64,000 nt of DNA, taken from assembly GCA_013398295.1 (NCBI GenBank), contig VZSF01009137.1, forward strand, positions 31,379-95,378, in the 5' to 3' direction. Positions 16,401 through 35,533 of this stretch are shown here, piece after piece. The notes beneath the pieces are model-generated. The model saw nothing but the letters and a program-made list of their open reading frames with translations. It had not been told where the DNA came from and searched no databases. The translations under genes were made by a program, and so were the position numbers. This DNA comes from Chionis minor (Eukaryota; Chordata; Aves; Charadriiformes; Chionididae). Position 1 is the first letter of the stretch, and each line of letters starts with the position of its first letter.

Positions 16401-19400
16401 GAGCGAAGGTGGGGCCTTACTCTTCTTCTCATGCTTGTGGTGCAGTGTCTCTGCCTTCATACTGTAGTCCAGTTTCATCAGGACGGGCTCCAAGCGCGTG
16501 TACATCCTCTGGATCAGCTCGTGGTAGACCACCAGAGGCCAGAGCAGAATGCTGAGCACTGTGACAACAGGACACGGGGAGTGAGAGGGACAGACCAAGC
16601 ACAACCCAGCCCTTTACGGGGCACCAGCAAGAAACCGCATCAGGGGAAGCGCAGTGGAATGGCATTTGCTTTCCCGTCTGACTCTGCCTAAAATCCTCAT
16701 CCACGGCTATTCTTACTCATGCCAAAGCTGCTTGATTAACCAGGTTTTCCTAACAGATCTCTGTTAGGATATGGATTTATGTTAAGATGAAGTGTAAGCC
16801 CGTTTCTTCAGCCACTGCATCCCACCCCCAACATGCAATAGAGGCCCTGAAATGAGGTTATTAAAACTAAAAATCACCAAAACTGTTATAAAGGTAGCAG
16901 CATAGAGCTCATATGTAGACGCGCTAGCAGCAGACCACCTGAACAGTTAGCAGGGATTCACGATGCAGTGAAAATGGTCTTATTTGCTAAACATGCAGCT
17001 TCTTTAATAACTCTCTCGATATGGATTTGCCCACTCTAGGAACTGAGAGACTGCAGGTTTCTGCTTCTCTGGGACTTCACCAGCACAGCCTCAGCCGTGG
17101 GTAGGAGAGGAAAAAAATGCTTTAGCCACGGCTCCCTCTCCTGACTTTGCAGTTGTACTGCATGTACACACTTCAAGCAAGAGTCTTGTCGGAGCACGTT
17201 CTCTATATCAATTAATCACCTAGCGCAGATCCCCTCAGAAAACCACAAATATGCTTCTACCAGCGTATTCTACCAGCACAGTTAGGTCGTGTTTCAAGAC
17301 AAGAGAGCTGCTTATACTCACAAATGATGTAGGAGATCATTATGCCTGGAACATAGTGTCCAACTACAGCCAGAATCAGGCAGCCCGAACAGACACTCAT
17401 GCAGAACTGAAGGAAGAGAGAGGACAAACAGAAGTGACGAGAGGTAGAGGTACATCTATGCAACCAGTGCAGGGAACCCAGTTAGAGCAAAATGAGGGAT
17501 GCTCCTAACACAGTCAGTACACCAGCTTTGCACCGAGTACATTCAGATGCTGAGAATCACAACTCAGACAGCCTGGTTGGGTTAAGCTGTAAGCATTAGA
17601 GGTTCAAGCGCAGGAAGACCAAGGTAACCCAAGACCCCAGTGAAATGAATTAAAACTTTATTGGACAGTTCTTTATGAAGTAGATCATGTTCCCTGAGGC
17701 TAGGATGGGATATTGCAATTTGCCATTTTAGAGTACCTCTCCTCTGCAGAGCTCACCATTTTAAGAGAAACCCGTACTGTCCCCACAGAGATAGGAAACT
17801 GTTAAGGCCATCAGATGCTGCGCCACTGCTACGCAATAGAACAGGTGGCAGAAGCATTAGCAGAACCCACGCTCCCACCACACCAGGTCCTTCCTCCTCT
17901 GGAAAAAGTGGAAGTATAATGGTGCAGCCCTGAGGGCTTGTCCTGCATTCTCCTGGGGAGGGGGAGAAGTGAGAACAGACACCCTGCAAGCCAGGACGTG
18001 GGTTCAAACACCAACTAAATGCAGCAATGAAGAGTTTCATTCATAACAGAAAGGGTCTACAAAAGCTAGGGTGCTCTAAGGGCTTTGCTCCAAATGAATT
18101 CATGCTTTATGGGCATCTCGATCTGGTGTCCTGCTCCCTGTAGTTGGGACAGTGTTTTTAAAGAAGAGGAGTAATCAGCAGTGGTAGAAATCCAGTCCTT
18201 TTGGCACACTGGACCACAGCAAGCCTGATACAATCCCAGTGGCTGGTCTCTCCTATTTTTTGTGATGCTAAGGCAGCTCCTGTTTACAAACCCTTTTCAA
18301 ACAACACACATCACAGCCATCAGAACATGGTTTACGACAAGTTTCCATGCACTCAGAAAAACTGCTGCATTTGGACTGGGCTAGCTACATCTTGGCTAGC
18401 AAAATAGGTAGGACTAGCTTAAAGGCTTGAAAGGAGCCTGTGAACAGGGCAGAGACTGCAGGCTCCCCTTTTTTCTCCCCGCTCCCAATCTAAGAGCGTC
18501 TTTTGCACACTAGCCATTCACAGAAGGGGTTAAGTTCACCTCCAGCTTACAAATGCTGGAAGCAAATTACTCATTATTTAAGCTTCCCACAGCACAAAGT
18601 CCGAAAGGAATGAACAGCAAATGTTAAACAGGGATAGGAAATGTAAAAAATACTTGAGATTCTTCCATCTCCTAGGCCACTAGTAATGGAAAGAAAAGCC
18701 CCTGCACAGACGAGTAGGTATCTCCAGCTTACCTTGGCAGGATTTTGCCTCTTGTACTGTAGCAGTTCCTGCAGGTACAGCCTGAAGGTGACCCAGCTCT
18801 CTGCCAGACAGTGGCACAGCTCAGGGACACTGAGCAGGTGAGGTTGTGCCCCTGAAGTCACCCCCTCACTAGAGACAGACAAGAGCAAGAAGACAATCTT
18901 TGAACACAGTCTCTTTTGTTGGGGGGGGGGGGGGGGGGGGNCGGGGAACAGCTACACTGAGAAGCAGAGATCCCTGCCAAAGGCTTAACAACACTGACTG
19001 CATCTTCAGCTGAACTATGGAAGACACCTGATTTGGAGATACTTTCTTCTTTTAATCAGGAAGAGAGCCAAGAGACACCTAAGCCAAGCAGCAGCAGTAG
19101 ACACCATGCCACAGCATCCCCGTGCCACAGGCCCAAGATGCAAAGTGGTTTACTCAAAGCCACACAGACAGAAGCGCTGGAGGTGGAACTAGTTACGTGG
19201 CCTCGTTTGGCACCAAAGTCCAAGGCAGTCAGACTGTGGTGCTCAGACCTATAATCGCGGCCAAGCACGGGACGTGAGCTATGCCACCACAGACAGCACA
19301 TATGGCCTGCAAAAGTCAGTCTCAGGGATTCCCTTCTCTCTGGAGGATTCTTAAAACAGTTCAGGACAGATCCAGGGAAGAAACCCAAGGGTTCCTAATA

Positions 19401-22400
19401 CCAGAAGCACTTGAGCTTTATTGCTACTGAAAGAACATTAGCTTTCCCCAGAGTCTCGAACTGTGGCTCCAGGGCTGATAAGCAGCTCCCAGTGCAGGAG
19501 AAACTGCTACCAATGTTTCACAGAAGGAGACATGCAGTGATCAGCAACAGCAAAAAGGGCAGGTGAGATCACCACACTAAATTAAGGCTTCCCCACTCTC
19601 CCTTCTTACGAAGGAACTTATCAGTGAGCTTACCTCTCCCCTCCTGGCTCCTCTGATGGCTGTGCTGTAGAGAGAGCACAGGAGATTAGTCAGCCAAGTG
19701 AAAAATATAACCTGACATTTCTACCACTTGAACAGAGCAGAGCTGGAGATATATCATCCTTAGCTAGAGATGCACCCTGGGGATCTTCTTCATGCTCTCA
19801 CGCAAGCAGGCTTGGAGTTTGAGCTGCACAGGCTCCAGTTAAGCATGCCTGGAGACTCAGAGCAGCCAGAGCACTGGTCTCAGGGTGCCCCAGCACACCT
19901 TGCAACCCATGTTGACAAACACATGGCATGGCACGATGCTCGCATCTGAGGTGCACCCTGCCGCCAGCACGTGGGCTCTCCGCTGCAGGGACTGTACAGC
20001 TTGCCCCGGTGTCCTGCGCGTCCGGGCAGTGCCGTCCCCAGGGCAGCTGCCCAGTGCTTGTCATTCACAGAGGGTGCCAGTGTGGTCCCTGGGCTGGGCA
20101 AAGCTTCAGCTCCGGCCTCGGAGCTCCACACAGCACTAGCAGGTCTGAGCTGCATTTCCCACTGACCAGCCCAAACCACAGCCCCTGGCAGGATGCTGTG
20201 TACAAATGCCAGAGATCTCCCTGACATCTCTATCCTTTCCTAAGGAATTAAGTAACAAATAGCAGTCAGTGTACAATTGTCTAATTTTAGGGCTCACACG
20301 TCCCCTGACAGCCCTTTGTGCCAGGCGCAGATATAACTACAATCCTAAGGTCAGCTGTCTGAATAAGAGCAAGAGAAAGCTTCTCCCTTTCCTCTCTGCA
20401 CCCAACGCAGTGATGATCAAACAGGGACTTAACTCCATGCAGCACTGAAGACAGGAGCAGTGTCTCAATGGCAGAGGTCACATATGATTATACTCTGCCT
20501 TTAGATACAGTGAGAAAAATGCCCCAAATATTTTGTTGACAGCTGAAACTCAGGAGCCTGGCTGCCCAAGGATTTGGGCATCCTGGCTAGCTGACTAGTG
20601 TCTGGGGATGAAGAGAGCTCAACCAAAGCCCTTCCAGCAACACCATCTTTATAAGTGTGTTTAACAAGGCCCAGATCACGCTGTGAAAGCCCCTCAAGGT
20701 CTACCCTCCTGTGCTGGTTTTGGCAGGGATAGAGTTAATTTTTTTCACAGTAGCTAGTATGGGGCTATGTTTTGGATTTGCGCTGAAAATGCTGTTGATA
20801 ATAGAGGGATGTTTTTGTTCTTGCTGAGCCGTGCTTATGCAGAGTCAAGGCCTTTTCTGCTTCTCACTCCACCCCACCAGCCAGTAGGATGGGGGTACAG
20901 AAGAAGCTGGGAGGGGACACAGCTGGGACAGCTGACCCCAACTGACCAAAGGGATAGTCCATGCCATATGACATCACGCTCAGCGTATAAAACTGGGGGG
21001 AGAAGAAGGAAGGGGAAGATGTTCAGAGTGATGATGTTTGTCTTCCCAAGTAACTGTTACGCATGATGGAGCCCTGCTTTCCTGGGGATGGCTGAACACC
21101 TGCCGGCCCCTGGGAAGCAGCGAATGAATTCCTTGTTTTGCTTTGCTTGTGCGTGGCTTTTGCTTTACTTATTAAACCGTCTTTATCTCAACCCACAAGT
21201 TTTTTCACTTTTACCCTTCTTATTCTCTCCTCCACCCCACCCAGGGGGAGAAAGCAAACAGCTGCGTGGTGCTTGGGGTGCCAGCTGGGGTTAAACCATG
21301 ACACTTCCTCTCCCAGTCAGCCTACTGTCCTCAAGCTGGTAGGGACAGATAGATCTCAGACACTGCCTGGCCAACAGCAAACCTAGTTCAAGAGATTCTA
21401 AAAATCAGTGGGACCCTATCCCCCACATTGCACATCACTATGTAAACAGGTCTAAAATAAAGGAAGAGAGCTTATGTTCAAAGTCCAGGCTAATTGTTAG
21501 AAACTGACTGAAAAACGCAACATGAGCAAAAAGGGGAAAATCCTCCCTGGAGTGATCAGCCAGATGCAAAGCCCAAGAGCAGCGGCAGCTCCCCCAGGGA
21601 AACGCACAGACGTGAACATCCACCACTGCCAACACCCAGTGAGACTTCAGAGCCCAGTTCAAGCCGCAGAAGAGAGCAACTGCTTCTAGCAGCCTTGCCA
21701 CTGCTCTCTCAAGACACAGGACACTGGGCCAACTATGTCAGACTCCTCCTACCGCTGCAGGCACTGCACCAGCCAGCTCGCACAGTGCAGTGGAGCGGGA
21801 GGCCATCAGCCCAGGGGAGGAGGCAATTCTTTGAGAGCGTGACCCAGATTTCCAGTAATCAGGCCTGACAAGAGGAGTCAACTGCTTTCAGACTGGGCTA
21901 CCCATCCGTTTCTCTGCCCACGACTGTTGGGTACAGCTGCTGAGGCAGCCAGCAAGCGCTGCTCACAAAGGGAGCTTGGGGTGAGAAAGCAGTATTATGG
22001 ATGCAGCTCCACCCCTACAAGGTGGTTGCTTCTCTCGCACGACCGCTCTGTTGCTGTATTTTGTTACAGTGCTCAGGAATCTAAAGCTGCTTAATCGCAG
22101 CATGCAGAAATCCAGCTCTATCTCAAAGCCTCATCTATTACCTGCACTAAATCACCAAATAAATAACATTTGGCACTGGCTGGTGTGTGATGGCTGGCTA
22201 TGGTTGTACCAGCTACCAAATGAGGTGCTGGGATGCTTGCTGTACTCTGCTGGACAGAAGTGCCAGCCACACAGCAAGTGGGATGGCACAGGAGCCCCGC
22301 TCCTCTCTCCCTGACTGCAGCAATCCAAGCCGTCCAAAATATGCCAGCAGGGGGAGCGAAACAATTCTCCTCATTTGTTTCCGAAGGTTTCAGAGACACT

Positions 22401-25400
22401 TTGGGGAGCTGCAGAACATTTCAGCAGGCTGCAGAGTGTTCACGTGATTTCAACTATCTGGCAAAACACAAGCTGTCTTTAAAATCAACAGTACCTTGCT
22501 CTCTGTAGTAGCGTAGTCTGCCTGCTGGCCACCCCAAAGCACTGGAGTCTTACACCAGTTGAAGGAACAGCCCAACCACAAAAAACCTTGAGCATTTCTG
22601 ACAGGACACATTCACTTAGGTAAGGATTAACTCCAACCTGTGCTGCAATACTGCCTAGCACCAGTACAACTAAGGCAGCAAGTTGGACACCCACAGCTGG
22701 CCTCAGATCATCAATAAGCAGCTGAAATCTTGCTGTCGGCATTTCACACTGGATTGTGGGTTAATACAAACCACTTGACAAACACCAGACCCTTCTGGGA
22801 GACCAGTCAGCCGCGCAAGAGTTTAGGTTACATGTTGGTACTGACAAATTATCGCTGATGGATTCCTTGGCTTTTACAGGTTTTCAACGCTACCTCAAGA
22901 GGCATTCTCCATCTGCGTGTAAACTTTAGCCAGAAAGCAGGGGCCCCTTTTAAGAAGTACCAGCATTCAATTGCAATGCAATGCATGTTACACTCTCCTA
23001 TGCTGACCAAAATACAGCTGCCAAACAACAGTATAGAAAACATCCCTATCTGATATCCATTTTCAGAGAAAGTGGAGGTGCTTCCTAAGTCCTTAAACAA
23101 TATTTAAGTGGAACCCCATGTAGAGGCGGTTACATATGGAGAAAATACCGTGCGTGGGTGTTGAAAATATGCGGGACCTAAAAAGCATCTTGCTGCTGTG
23201 TGTCCCTGATCACTGTGTGAGTAACTGCAAAACACATGCTGAGGTTTTAGCATTCCTTCAGAAGTGATGTTATAAGCAGTCACCTGAGACATACAGAACT
23301 GCCACAAGCTGAGGTTTGTGTATGTACGTGCCGACTCTTGAAGGTGTGGTACTGACCTACTTCCAAAAGCTCCTGGAAAGGCTCACAGGAAGCACTGAGG
23401 AGGAAAGCCACAGAGCTACAGCTCTGCATCAGCGGGAAGTGAGAGCCACACAAGAACCCCTAAGTATTCAGCAGTGCCAATTCAACAGGAGGCCCCTCAG
23501 GAACGCAGAGCACCACTCCTTCCTTGCGGAGGCTAAGGAAACACGGTTCAGTGGGCCATGTTGAAATCAGGGCTGTGACCTAATCAGGCACATCAGAAAG
23601 GTGTCCCTGTTCTTTGCTGTTAGCTGCAGAAAAGCAACAAGGAGTGAAATACGGGGAAGAACACCACCGAGGAGCGGCTCAGCAGGATGTACACTGACTT
23701 CTTGCAGAGCTGATGACACAGGAAGAGCCTAACCCCCGGTGTGTTGTTTTGTTTGCTTTTCTTTTTTTATCCCTCACTGCTCTGCATCATATAAATTGAT
23801 TTCAGTATGGACTTCCTATTTCTTTTGTGATAATACTGCTTTTACAGGCCTCGTACTTGCTGGAGCGACTCTACCCCCACCTGCCTCAATGACACCATTC
23901 TGTATTGGACACCAGGCTTTTGCATTTCTGGACATGTTTCAAGTGAGATGTTTTGGGTTGGCTTTAAACCATTCCCTTAAAAATCCAATGTGAATAAGCA
24001 GGAAATTAAATTGGCCAGTCCAGTTTGGCTGCCTAGTTACCTGAACCACACAAAGCAAACAGTTTCAAGACTACAGCTGAAACATATCTAATCTTATCAG
24101 GACTTCTGTGAAAGCACCCTTTAAGTCAGTACTCTTTTAGGTCAAATAAAGGGCACCTTACAAACACACATATAGAGGGGCTTTCATTCAGAAACACTCC
24201 CTAGAGTAGGGGGGCAGGGATGGAGGGCCCCAAGCTGCCTTTGAACAGCAGCAGTAGATGCAATAGGCAGGTCTGGGTCCAGTCATTTAATAAATTCCAA
24301 TAAAGGAGGCACTCAAAGCAGACAGCAGCCAATCCACCCCTATCATGGTTCTAAGACTATTCCTCTTGTTGCTTTTGTGTCTGGTGTTGGCAAAGCCCCT
24401 TCAATAACTGGGAGAGATAAGCCAAGTGATCAGACTCACCGATTAGCTGGAGACCAGATGCTGTTCAGTACAGGTACAATACACTAACAGTCCCTGCTGT
24501 CAGACCTCATCAGCCACTCTGCTACCTGCCGCAAGGAGAAGTGGCCCTCATCTGCTCTGCCTCTTTCAGGGCATAAGTCCACACTGCACTTAACTAAAAC
24601 CAATACACTTCAGCCTCCCTGTTTCCTTCCCCCAGCTCAGCTCAGACCTAGCACGATCTCTTCACCACAACATTTGCAGGAGAGAAAGGACACAGCACAA
24701 ACACTGCATCATCCCTGTCACCAGCTTCCCTGACAAGCTAGTTGGGCCCCCTTAATCACTCACAAAATGAGCTACTCCCGGAACTTCTCAGCACTGGGAG
24801 CAATTCTTCCCATGCCCAGAGTATTAGTATACATCCTAATACTCTGACACAAATAGGCAAGAGGCAGCACCAGTACCAAAGTCTGCAGTTCCAGTAGGAA
24901 CAGGGCTTACATGACCTATGAGAGAGCCAGGAAAGGACCGGCTGTGGCCATATCCCAGCAGCTGGTAACACAACAACTGCGTCACTAGCTACCGTGCTAC
25001 TCATCACATACCTGAGAAATCAAACAGGAACCTGGGCTTCCACCTCTCCAGCAAGAGGATGCCAAGAAGGGACATGCTGAGGAGAAAGAGGGGTCTCAGG
25101 GAGGTGGAGGAAAACAACCTAGAAATCAAACAAGAAATTGTTAGGCAGGAAAAAGGCAGCACGTTACTGCTCGTGATGAGCAAACAGATACAGCTCAGTG
25201 TACGGCAGGGCAGAAATATCCGACTGCTACTGGCTGCTGCAGCAAGCATAGTACTCTGCAGACACCCACCCCTGCCACAGCACCTTCTCAAATGGCGCCT
25301 TTGCCCACCACCAGACAGCTGACTACCTGACGTCTCCCAGCGCTCTCCTCCCCTGCTCCTGAGCTCCTCCTTCAGTTGTAAAACAAGGCTTATGCTCCTT

Positions 25401-27630
25401 TCTACAAGTCCCTCTGAATCCTCAAGGTGGAGGCTCTAGGTAACATAAACAAGGATTGCTGTGGCAGAAGACTGGTTGAGAATCAGCCTGTTAGCTGAAA
25501 ACTTACGTCCAATTTGTCATCACAAGGTTCAGCATTACCCGTAGGCTGCATCAAAACACATCCTGCACCTTCCTCTAGATGTCCGTTCTTTTATCCCAAG
25601 CGTCTTCCCATTTAACCAGAGCCTAGCACTTAAATGGTTTAATTGCTCACTTGACTCTATCATAAAACCTTTCATGACCCTCATCAACACATTGGCTTGA
25701 GCCAAATGCCATCTTACACAATACTACTTACACGTAGTCGCGCAATCCCACCATCAGAGTTTATCTCCCTATTCCATATAGATTCAACAGCAAAGGTCCC
25801 AGGGTGGCGCATTTGCCAGCAGTGGCTGTCTGCACTCCTTTCCTCCGAACACGAGCATCAGCACTTCTCTCCAGCTCAGAGGAGCTCTTTTTAACTCTCT
25901 CCAGAAACAACTGCCGGTATAATGTGTTCACCCTCTCTCCTTTAATGAAAACTATTTTCCAGAAAGGAAGAGCCGCTCCACTATTTTTTTACTTTTACTT
26001 TGCTCCTCTTCTGCGAGTATTTGTCAATAACTAAACTCAAATGCACCAAACTGATCAGAGTTGGGGAGCACCTCACCATACAGCATGGGGAAGGGCTGTA
26101 CTCCCCATCAAGCCATAGTCAGGGGCAGAGGACTTGGAAGAGAGATCTGTCTCACTGGACAGCACGGAACAAAAGCCCCTCGCTTTCCAAGGGCTTACAG
26201 GACCTGTCATGACCTAAAAAAGAACGGTTTTATGCGTTCTCATGGAACAACAATTCTGTAGCTTAACACGTCAGCTCTGGAAGAATTTCCTCCTATTCCA
26301 CCTCATTTATGGATTGCAGTTGAAGGATGCAGGTTGAATCCTCCACGAGACCGTAAATAATTCCTCCCCCTCCGTGATATTTAAATCTCTCTCTGCCGTC
26401 TCACATTCTGGGCACTCTTTGTTCCTCTCGACCTTTTTACGCACAGTCCCATAGCCATCGTTGTCTACCACCCCTGCCATCTCATAGCACGTTTCTCCCC
26501 CTCCCACTAACTTCAAAGCTCTGCATTCAGACCTTTCCAGCTGGCAGAGAAGTCCAACATCATTTAAGTACCTGGCTACCATGCATGCCTCTGATAATCA
26601 TATGGATGAGGGAGCAGAATGTAAGCAGTCTCCTCAGAGCAACTTCAAAGGCTGTTTGGTCACATACTTTCCCCTTCTCTGACTGCAGAGACTGTCCCTT
26701 CCTATTTCATCTGCAACCGATGTTTAACTCTTTCCCTGGCCTGTTCTGAGCTTTTCTCCCGGGAAAGGCACTGGCTGACAGCGTTTTTGCCAGTAAAACT
26801 GACTCACTGTTTATACAAACAAACAGGATGTTTTTCATTCCCATCCACAGCTGGGCTCTGCCACTCACACTCCCAGCTCCTCATACTGCTGCCCTGCCCA
26901 AGAGGCAGAGAAGGGAAGGGAAAGCAGGGCAGGGGGAATATATTTGCCCCCAGACTGAGTGGCCTTGGCCTTCACAGGAAAAATTAGCATCCTCCAGAGA
27001 AAGATTAACGAGCAGAAGGGCTTAAATAAAACAGGCCACAGGGCTTACCAATTGCGCTAACGGGGTGAAGCGAACCGATAAAGCACAGATGCAAAAATTA
27101 ACCAGAAACGTGCCTGGGCGAGCCTCCAATTGGGCCCAGCTGCATTTTATTATCGCAGGGCAAATCCTGCCCAAGCTCTTGGCACTTTCTCCCCTCAAGG
27201 AGGGGCCTGTTTATGCCTGTCGGAGGAAAACAGCGCGCTTACTGCCGGCTGAGCACATCCCACGGCGACGTGGGGTGCAGCTGCCCTCGGCTTCGATGCA
27301 CAGACACACACCGCGGGCACCCCGCAGGGCATCGCCATCCACCCCGAAAGCTGACCAGGGGCCACACGCCGCTGCCCCCGTCAAGGGCTGGGCGAGCAGC
27401 GCTCCGGCTGCCGCCAGAGCCGCCCGCCCGGCCCCGGCGGGGGAGGCCCCGCTACCGGCCCGTTCCCCCCGCGGCCTACCCCCGCCCCAGCTCACCAGAG
27501 GGCCCCGCTGAGCGCGGCGGCGGTGACCAGGCTGTGCAGCGGCCTCTCCCACACCAGCAGCCGCTGAGCCGCCACCAGCGCCGCCTCCCAGCCCCGCAGC
27601 CGCTGCCGCAGGGCCGCCGCCAGCCGCGCC
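13413..27630 (-). CDS. RETREG2: RETREG2 (FAM134A), reticulophagy regulator; 5' end lost in an assembly gap
   Basis: Coding exons in transcript order: 27496-27630 (partial), 25012-25118, 19634-19664 (31-nt microexon), 18733-18868, 17322-17406, 16421-16558, 15969-16063, 14906-15041, 13413-14149. Splice sites are GT-AG and phases join without a break. Exon 1 encodes the [20 protein letters not shown] region. Exons 1-6 form the reticulon homology domain, with paired hydrophobic hairpins ([46 protein letters not shown]). The tail is acidic and carries the [20 protein letters not shown] block and, at 13585-13599, DFELL inside a run of acidic residues: the LC3-interacting region expected of this ER-phagy receptor family. 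The reticulon domain bends ER membrane and the tail recruits ATG8 proteins. The ATG and roughly 25 residues should lie in the gap at 27631-27706. Head-to-head with CNPPD1. Confidence 0.95.
18921..18941. repeat. Poly-G tract ending in an N
   Basis: Twenty consecutive G bases follow TTTGTT and end in a single N. It lies in the RETREG2 intron upstream of the exon at 18733-18868. It may be a real homopolymer or a read-end artefact; the N argues that the assembler was unsure here. Confidence 0.85.
20710..21303 (+). mobile_element. Solo LTR of an avian endogenous retrovirus
   Basis: The element begins TGTGCTGGTTTTGG and ends AACCATGACA, the TG...CA ends of a retroviral LTR. Inside, in order, are a TATA box (GTATAAAAC, about 20985) and an ATTAAA polyadenylation signal (about 21169), giving plus-strand transcription, antisense to RETREG2. 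I recognise the general sequence as a common LTR family of bird genomes. No internal retroviral region or second LTR flanks it, so it looks like a solo LTR. The flanking five bases, CCTCC and CTTCC, could be a decayed target-site duplication. Confidence 0.82.
22344..22358 (+). promoter_or_regulatory. CTCF-like motif in a RETREG2 intron
   Basis: CCAGCAGGGGGAGCG differs from the classic CCAGCAGGGGGCGC core by one base. It stands alone in an AT-richer intron. Candidate only; occupancy cannot be seen from sequence. Confidence 0.3.
25119..27495. other. RETREG2 intron 1
   Basis: About 2.4 kb between the first two RETREG2 exons. The distal part is AT-rich and unremarkable. The last 200 bases before exon 1 become CpG-rich and merge with the bidirectional promoter island. 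No repeat or RNA gene was recognised. Confidence 0.5.
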
Positions 27631-27706
27631 NNNNNNNNNNNNNNNNNNNNNNNNNNNNNNNNNNNNNNNNNNNNNNNNNNNNNNNNNNNNNNNNNNNNNN
27701 NNNNNN
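27631..27706. other. Assembly gap (76 Ns)
   Basis: A run of N bases inside the CpG island. It removes the N-terminal codons and ATG of RETREG2. Confidence 0.99.
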
Positions 27707-27953
27707 TCGCCCTCCCCCGGCACCGGAAGAGGAAGGTGGGCGGAGGGGCTCGGCCTGGTAGCGGCGCGGCGGCCTTTGCTCCGGTCACCGCACCCGCCCT
27801 CGGCCTCGGGGAGGCCCGGCAGCGCGGGGGAGACCGGCCCTGCGCTCTCGGAGCGGGCTCGGCACCCGTCGGCCACCGAAGGGGACCCGGCTCGGGAGCC
27901 GGCCCGCCACCCGCGGAGGGGAGCCGGCAGCCCCTGCCCTGGGGGTGGGCGGG

Positions 27954-33598
<5,645 letters not shown>

Positions 33599-35533
33599 GA
33601 GTGTGGGACAGCAGCCCCTTTCCCCTTCCCTCCTAGTGTGGCACAACTCACTTCCTTGCACTTCTGGGACCCCTGATCCCTGGAGCTACGCAGGGCTGGA
33701 GGCTCCTGCGTTACTTCCAAACCAGCATTTGTGTCTCCCCACCCAGGGCAGGGGTGTCCTTCACTTTGGGGGCTGCTGGGACAGGTTTGGGCAGAGTTGG
33801 CTTGTTGTTGGGGTGCTGGGGTGGGAACCTACTAGCTGGAGGGTAAAAATGGGGTACCCTTGGGCTGGGGTGCTAGGGCAAGGGGGAGTGTTGCACCTCT
33901 TCCTACAGCGAGTGGGTGGCCCTTGGTGATGCCGGGCAGAGGTGGTGTGTGGGATGTAGGATGCTGGGGCTGTGTGTGCAGGGCGGAGGGCCTGGGGCAG
34001 TGACCTCCGGGTGCTCTGGGAAGAGGTGGGGTGCCTGTGTGAGGGGAGAGGAGGTCGAAGGAGGGGGGAGCGAGCAGCCTGAGCTGTAGTAGCAGTTCCC
34101 CTTAGGGGCTGCCAGGCCACTTCTTGGGAGGCACAAGGGTCACACCAAGAGGAGACCCCAATGTGGCTGAGCTCCGGGGAAAGGTTGTGCCCCGCTGGGC
34201 CTTGGAAGTGGTAAGGTGTGGTTAAGTCTGAGCTTCCTTATCCTGGTTGTGTTGGGTGCTTTGAAAGTGGGGTGCTCTGTGACACCAAACCCCAGCTGCC
34301 TGTGGCTGTGAGCAAACGGCGCCTGACCGCTCCTCGGGGTGGAGAGACGGCACCTTGTCTTGCTGACCAGCCCGGGTTGTTGTGCCCCTTCTTTTTACCG
34401 TGGATTTTACACCTGTTTTTCACTCTTTTGTAGATGCAAATTTCTTCCAATAAACATAGTTCTTGCTGTGCACCTGCCTTGTCCTGCTGAGTGGCTCAGT
34501 GCCAGCAGCATGGGTGTCCCACTGCGGAGCCCCATCCATGCAGCTGTGCAGTTCTTCCTCTCTGAGGTGGTGTGCAAAGCAGATCCTAGAGCTGGCAAAT
34601 GAGCCCAGGAGCAATTAGGCCTGTCCTGCAGGGCCTGAGGGACCAGGTTCTCTGGTGGCAGGAGGAATATCAGGTCTGGTGCCTGAGAAAGGCAGGCATA
34701 GGGTTAGAAGATGTTCCCAATCCTTGGGAATGTGGGGAATGCATGGTCTCCACCGCTCTTTGCTCTCCAAAGTCTCTTCAGTTAATGAGTGAGCCCCAGG
34801 TGGCTTGGCAGGGTCGCTGTTGTGGTTGCTGGCACGACCACGTCTGCCGTGTGACAAAAACACGAGCATCCCCTGCATGTGCTCTCTTGGGAGCCTTCCC
34901 AGCCAAGGGGGCAGCTTTTGTCCCTGGCATCCTAGTCCAGCAGTGGGATTCGGTGCCCTCCTAGGAGCATGAGGGATGTGGTAGGCCCCCATCAGAGACC
35001 CTTCTAGTGTGGGCACAGTGCCCACAGAGGGGAATGGCAGGACCTTGGTGGAGGGGGTCTGTGCAGCTTTTAATGGGGTCCTCGGGGCCTGATGGTGAGG
35101 AAGAGCTGGACCGGGAATGCAGCGGAGGAATAAGTGTGAGCAGGGCACGCTGGAGCTGGAGGATGCTGTTGGCAGGGATGCTCCAAGCAGATGAAGGAAG
35201 AGGTGTTCGTGCTGTGGCCCGCTCAGTCCCTACCCAGTGTACCACAAGAGGGAGGGATGGGACCTGGGCTGTGGGCAGTTGGCACTGTAACAGTGTCCAT
35301 TGTCCTGGCCATGCATGGCTGTCACCTGGCCCTTGTGGTGACAACCCAGGGTGACACTTGCATTCCTGGCCACAAGGGCAGGTTACTCACCAACTCAAGT
35401 TAATGGCTAACCCTGGGGCAGCTCCTGCAGAAGGTGGAAGTTCAGCCGTGTGTGGGTTGTGAGGAGCCCTTTGGGGGAGTGGGAGCCTACCCACCCTTTT
35501 TGCTCCACAAACTGGGAGCGGTGGAGCAGCAGC
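33599..35533. other. CNPPD1 3' UTR and spacer to SLC23A3
   Basis: The first roughly 870 bases are the CNPPD1 3' UTR, ending after the polyadenylation signal at 34449. The remainder separates the two genes and may contain the SLC23A3 promoter. No CpG island or TATA box stands out, and no coding exon was recognised. Confidence 0.55.
34449..34454 (+). terminator. Polyadenylation signal of CNPPD1
   Basis: AATAAA followed within 20-30 bases by a T/GT-rich stretch (GTTCTTGCTGTGCACCTG). It is 850 bases past the CNPPD1 stop and more than 1 kb before the SLC23A3 start, which fits a CNPPD1 transcript end. Confidence 0.75.

Larger units (their letters stand above)
19665..25011. other. RETREG2 intron between exon 2 and the microexon (about 5.3 kb)
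   Basis: The largest RETREG2 intron. It holds the LTR at 20710-21303 and a CTCF-like motif at 22344-22358. The rest is more AT-rich than the exons and I recognised no exon, RNA gene or further repeat in it. The short open frames lack splice context and known motifs. Confidence 0.6.

Noticed and set aside
18921..18941. G-quadruplex or regulatory poly-G
   Set aside because: The run ends in an N and is a plain homopolymer; an assembly or polymerase artefact is equally likely.
20710..21303. Retroviral gene remnants
   Set aside because: No gag, pol or env-like stretch was seen beside the LTR, so it is treated as a solo LTR.
34599..34964. MSPGAIRP-type frame as SLC23A3 exon 1
   Set aside because: The first residues loosely resemble the human start, but there is no good donor in the right phase, and ATG 35534 already gives a full-length protein.
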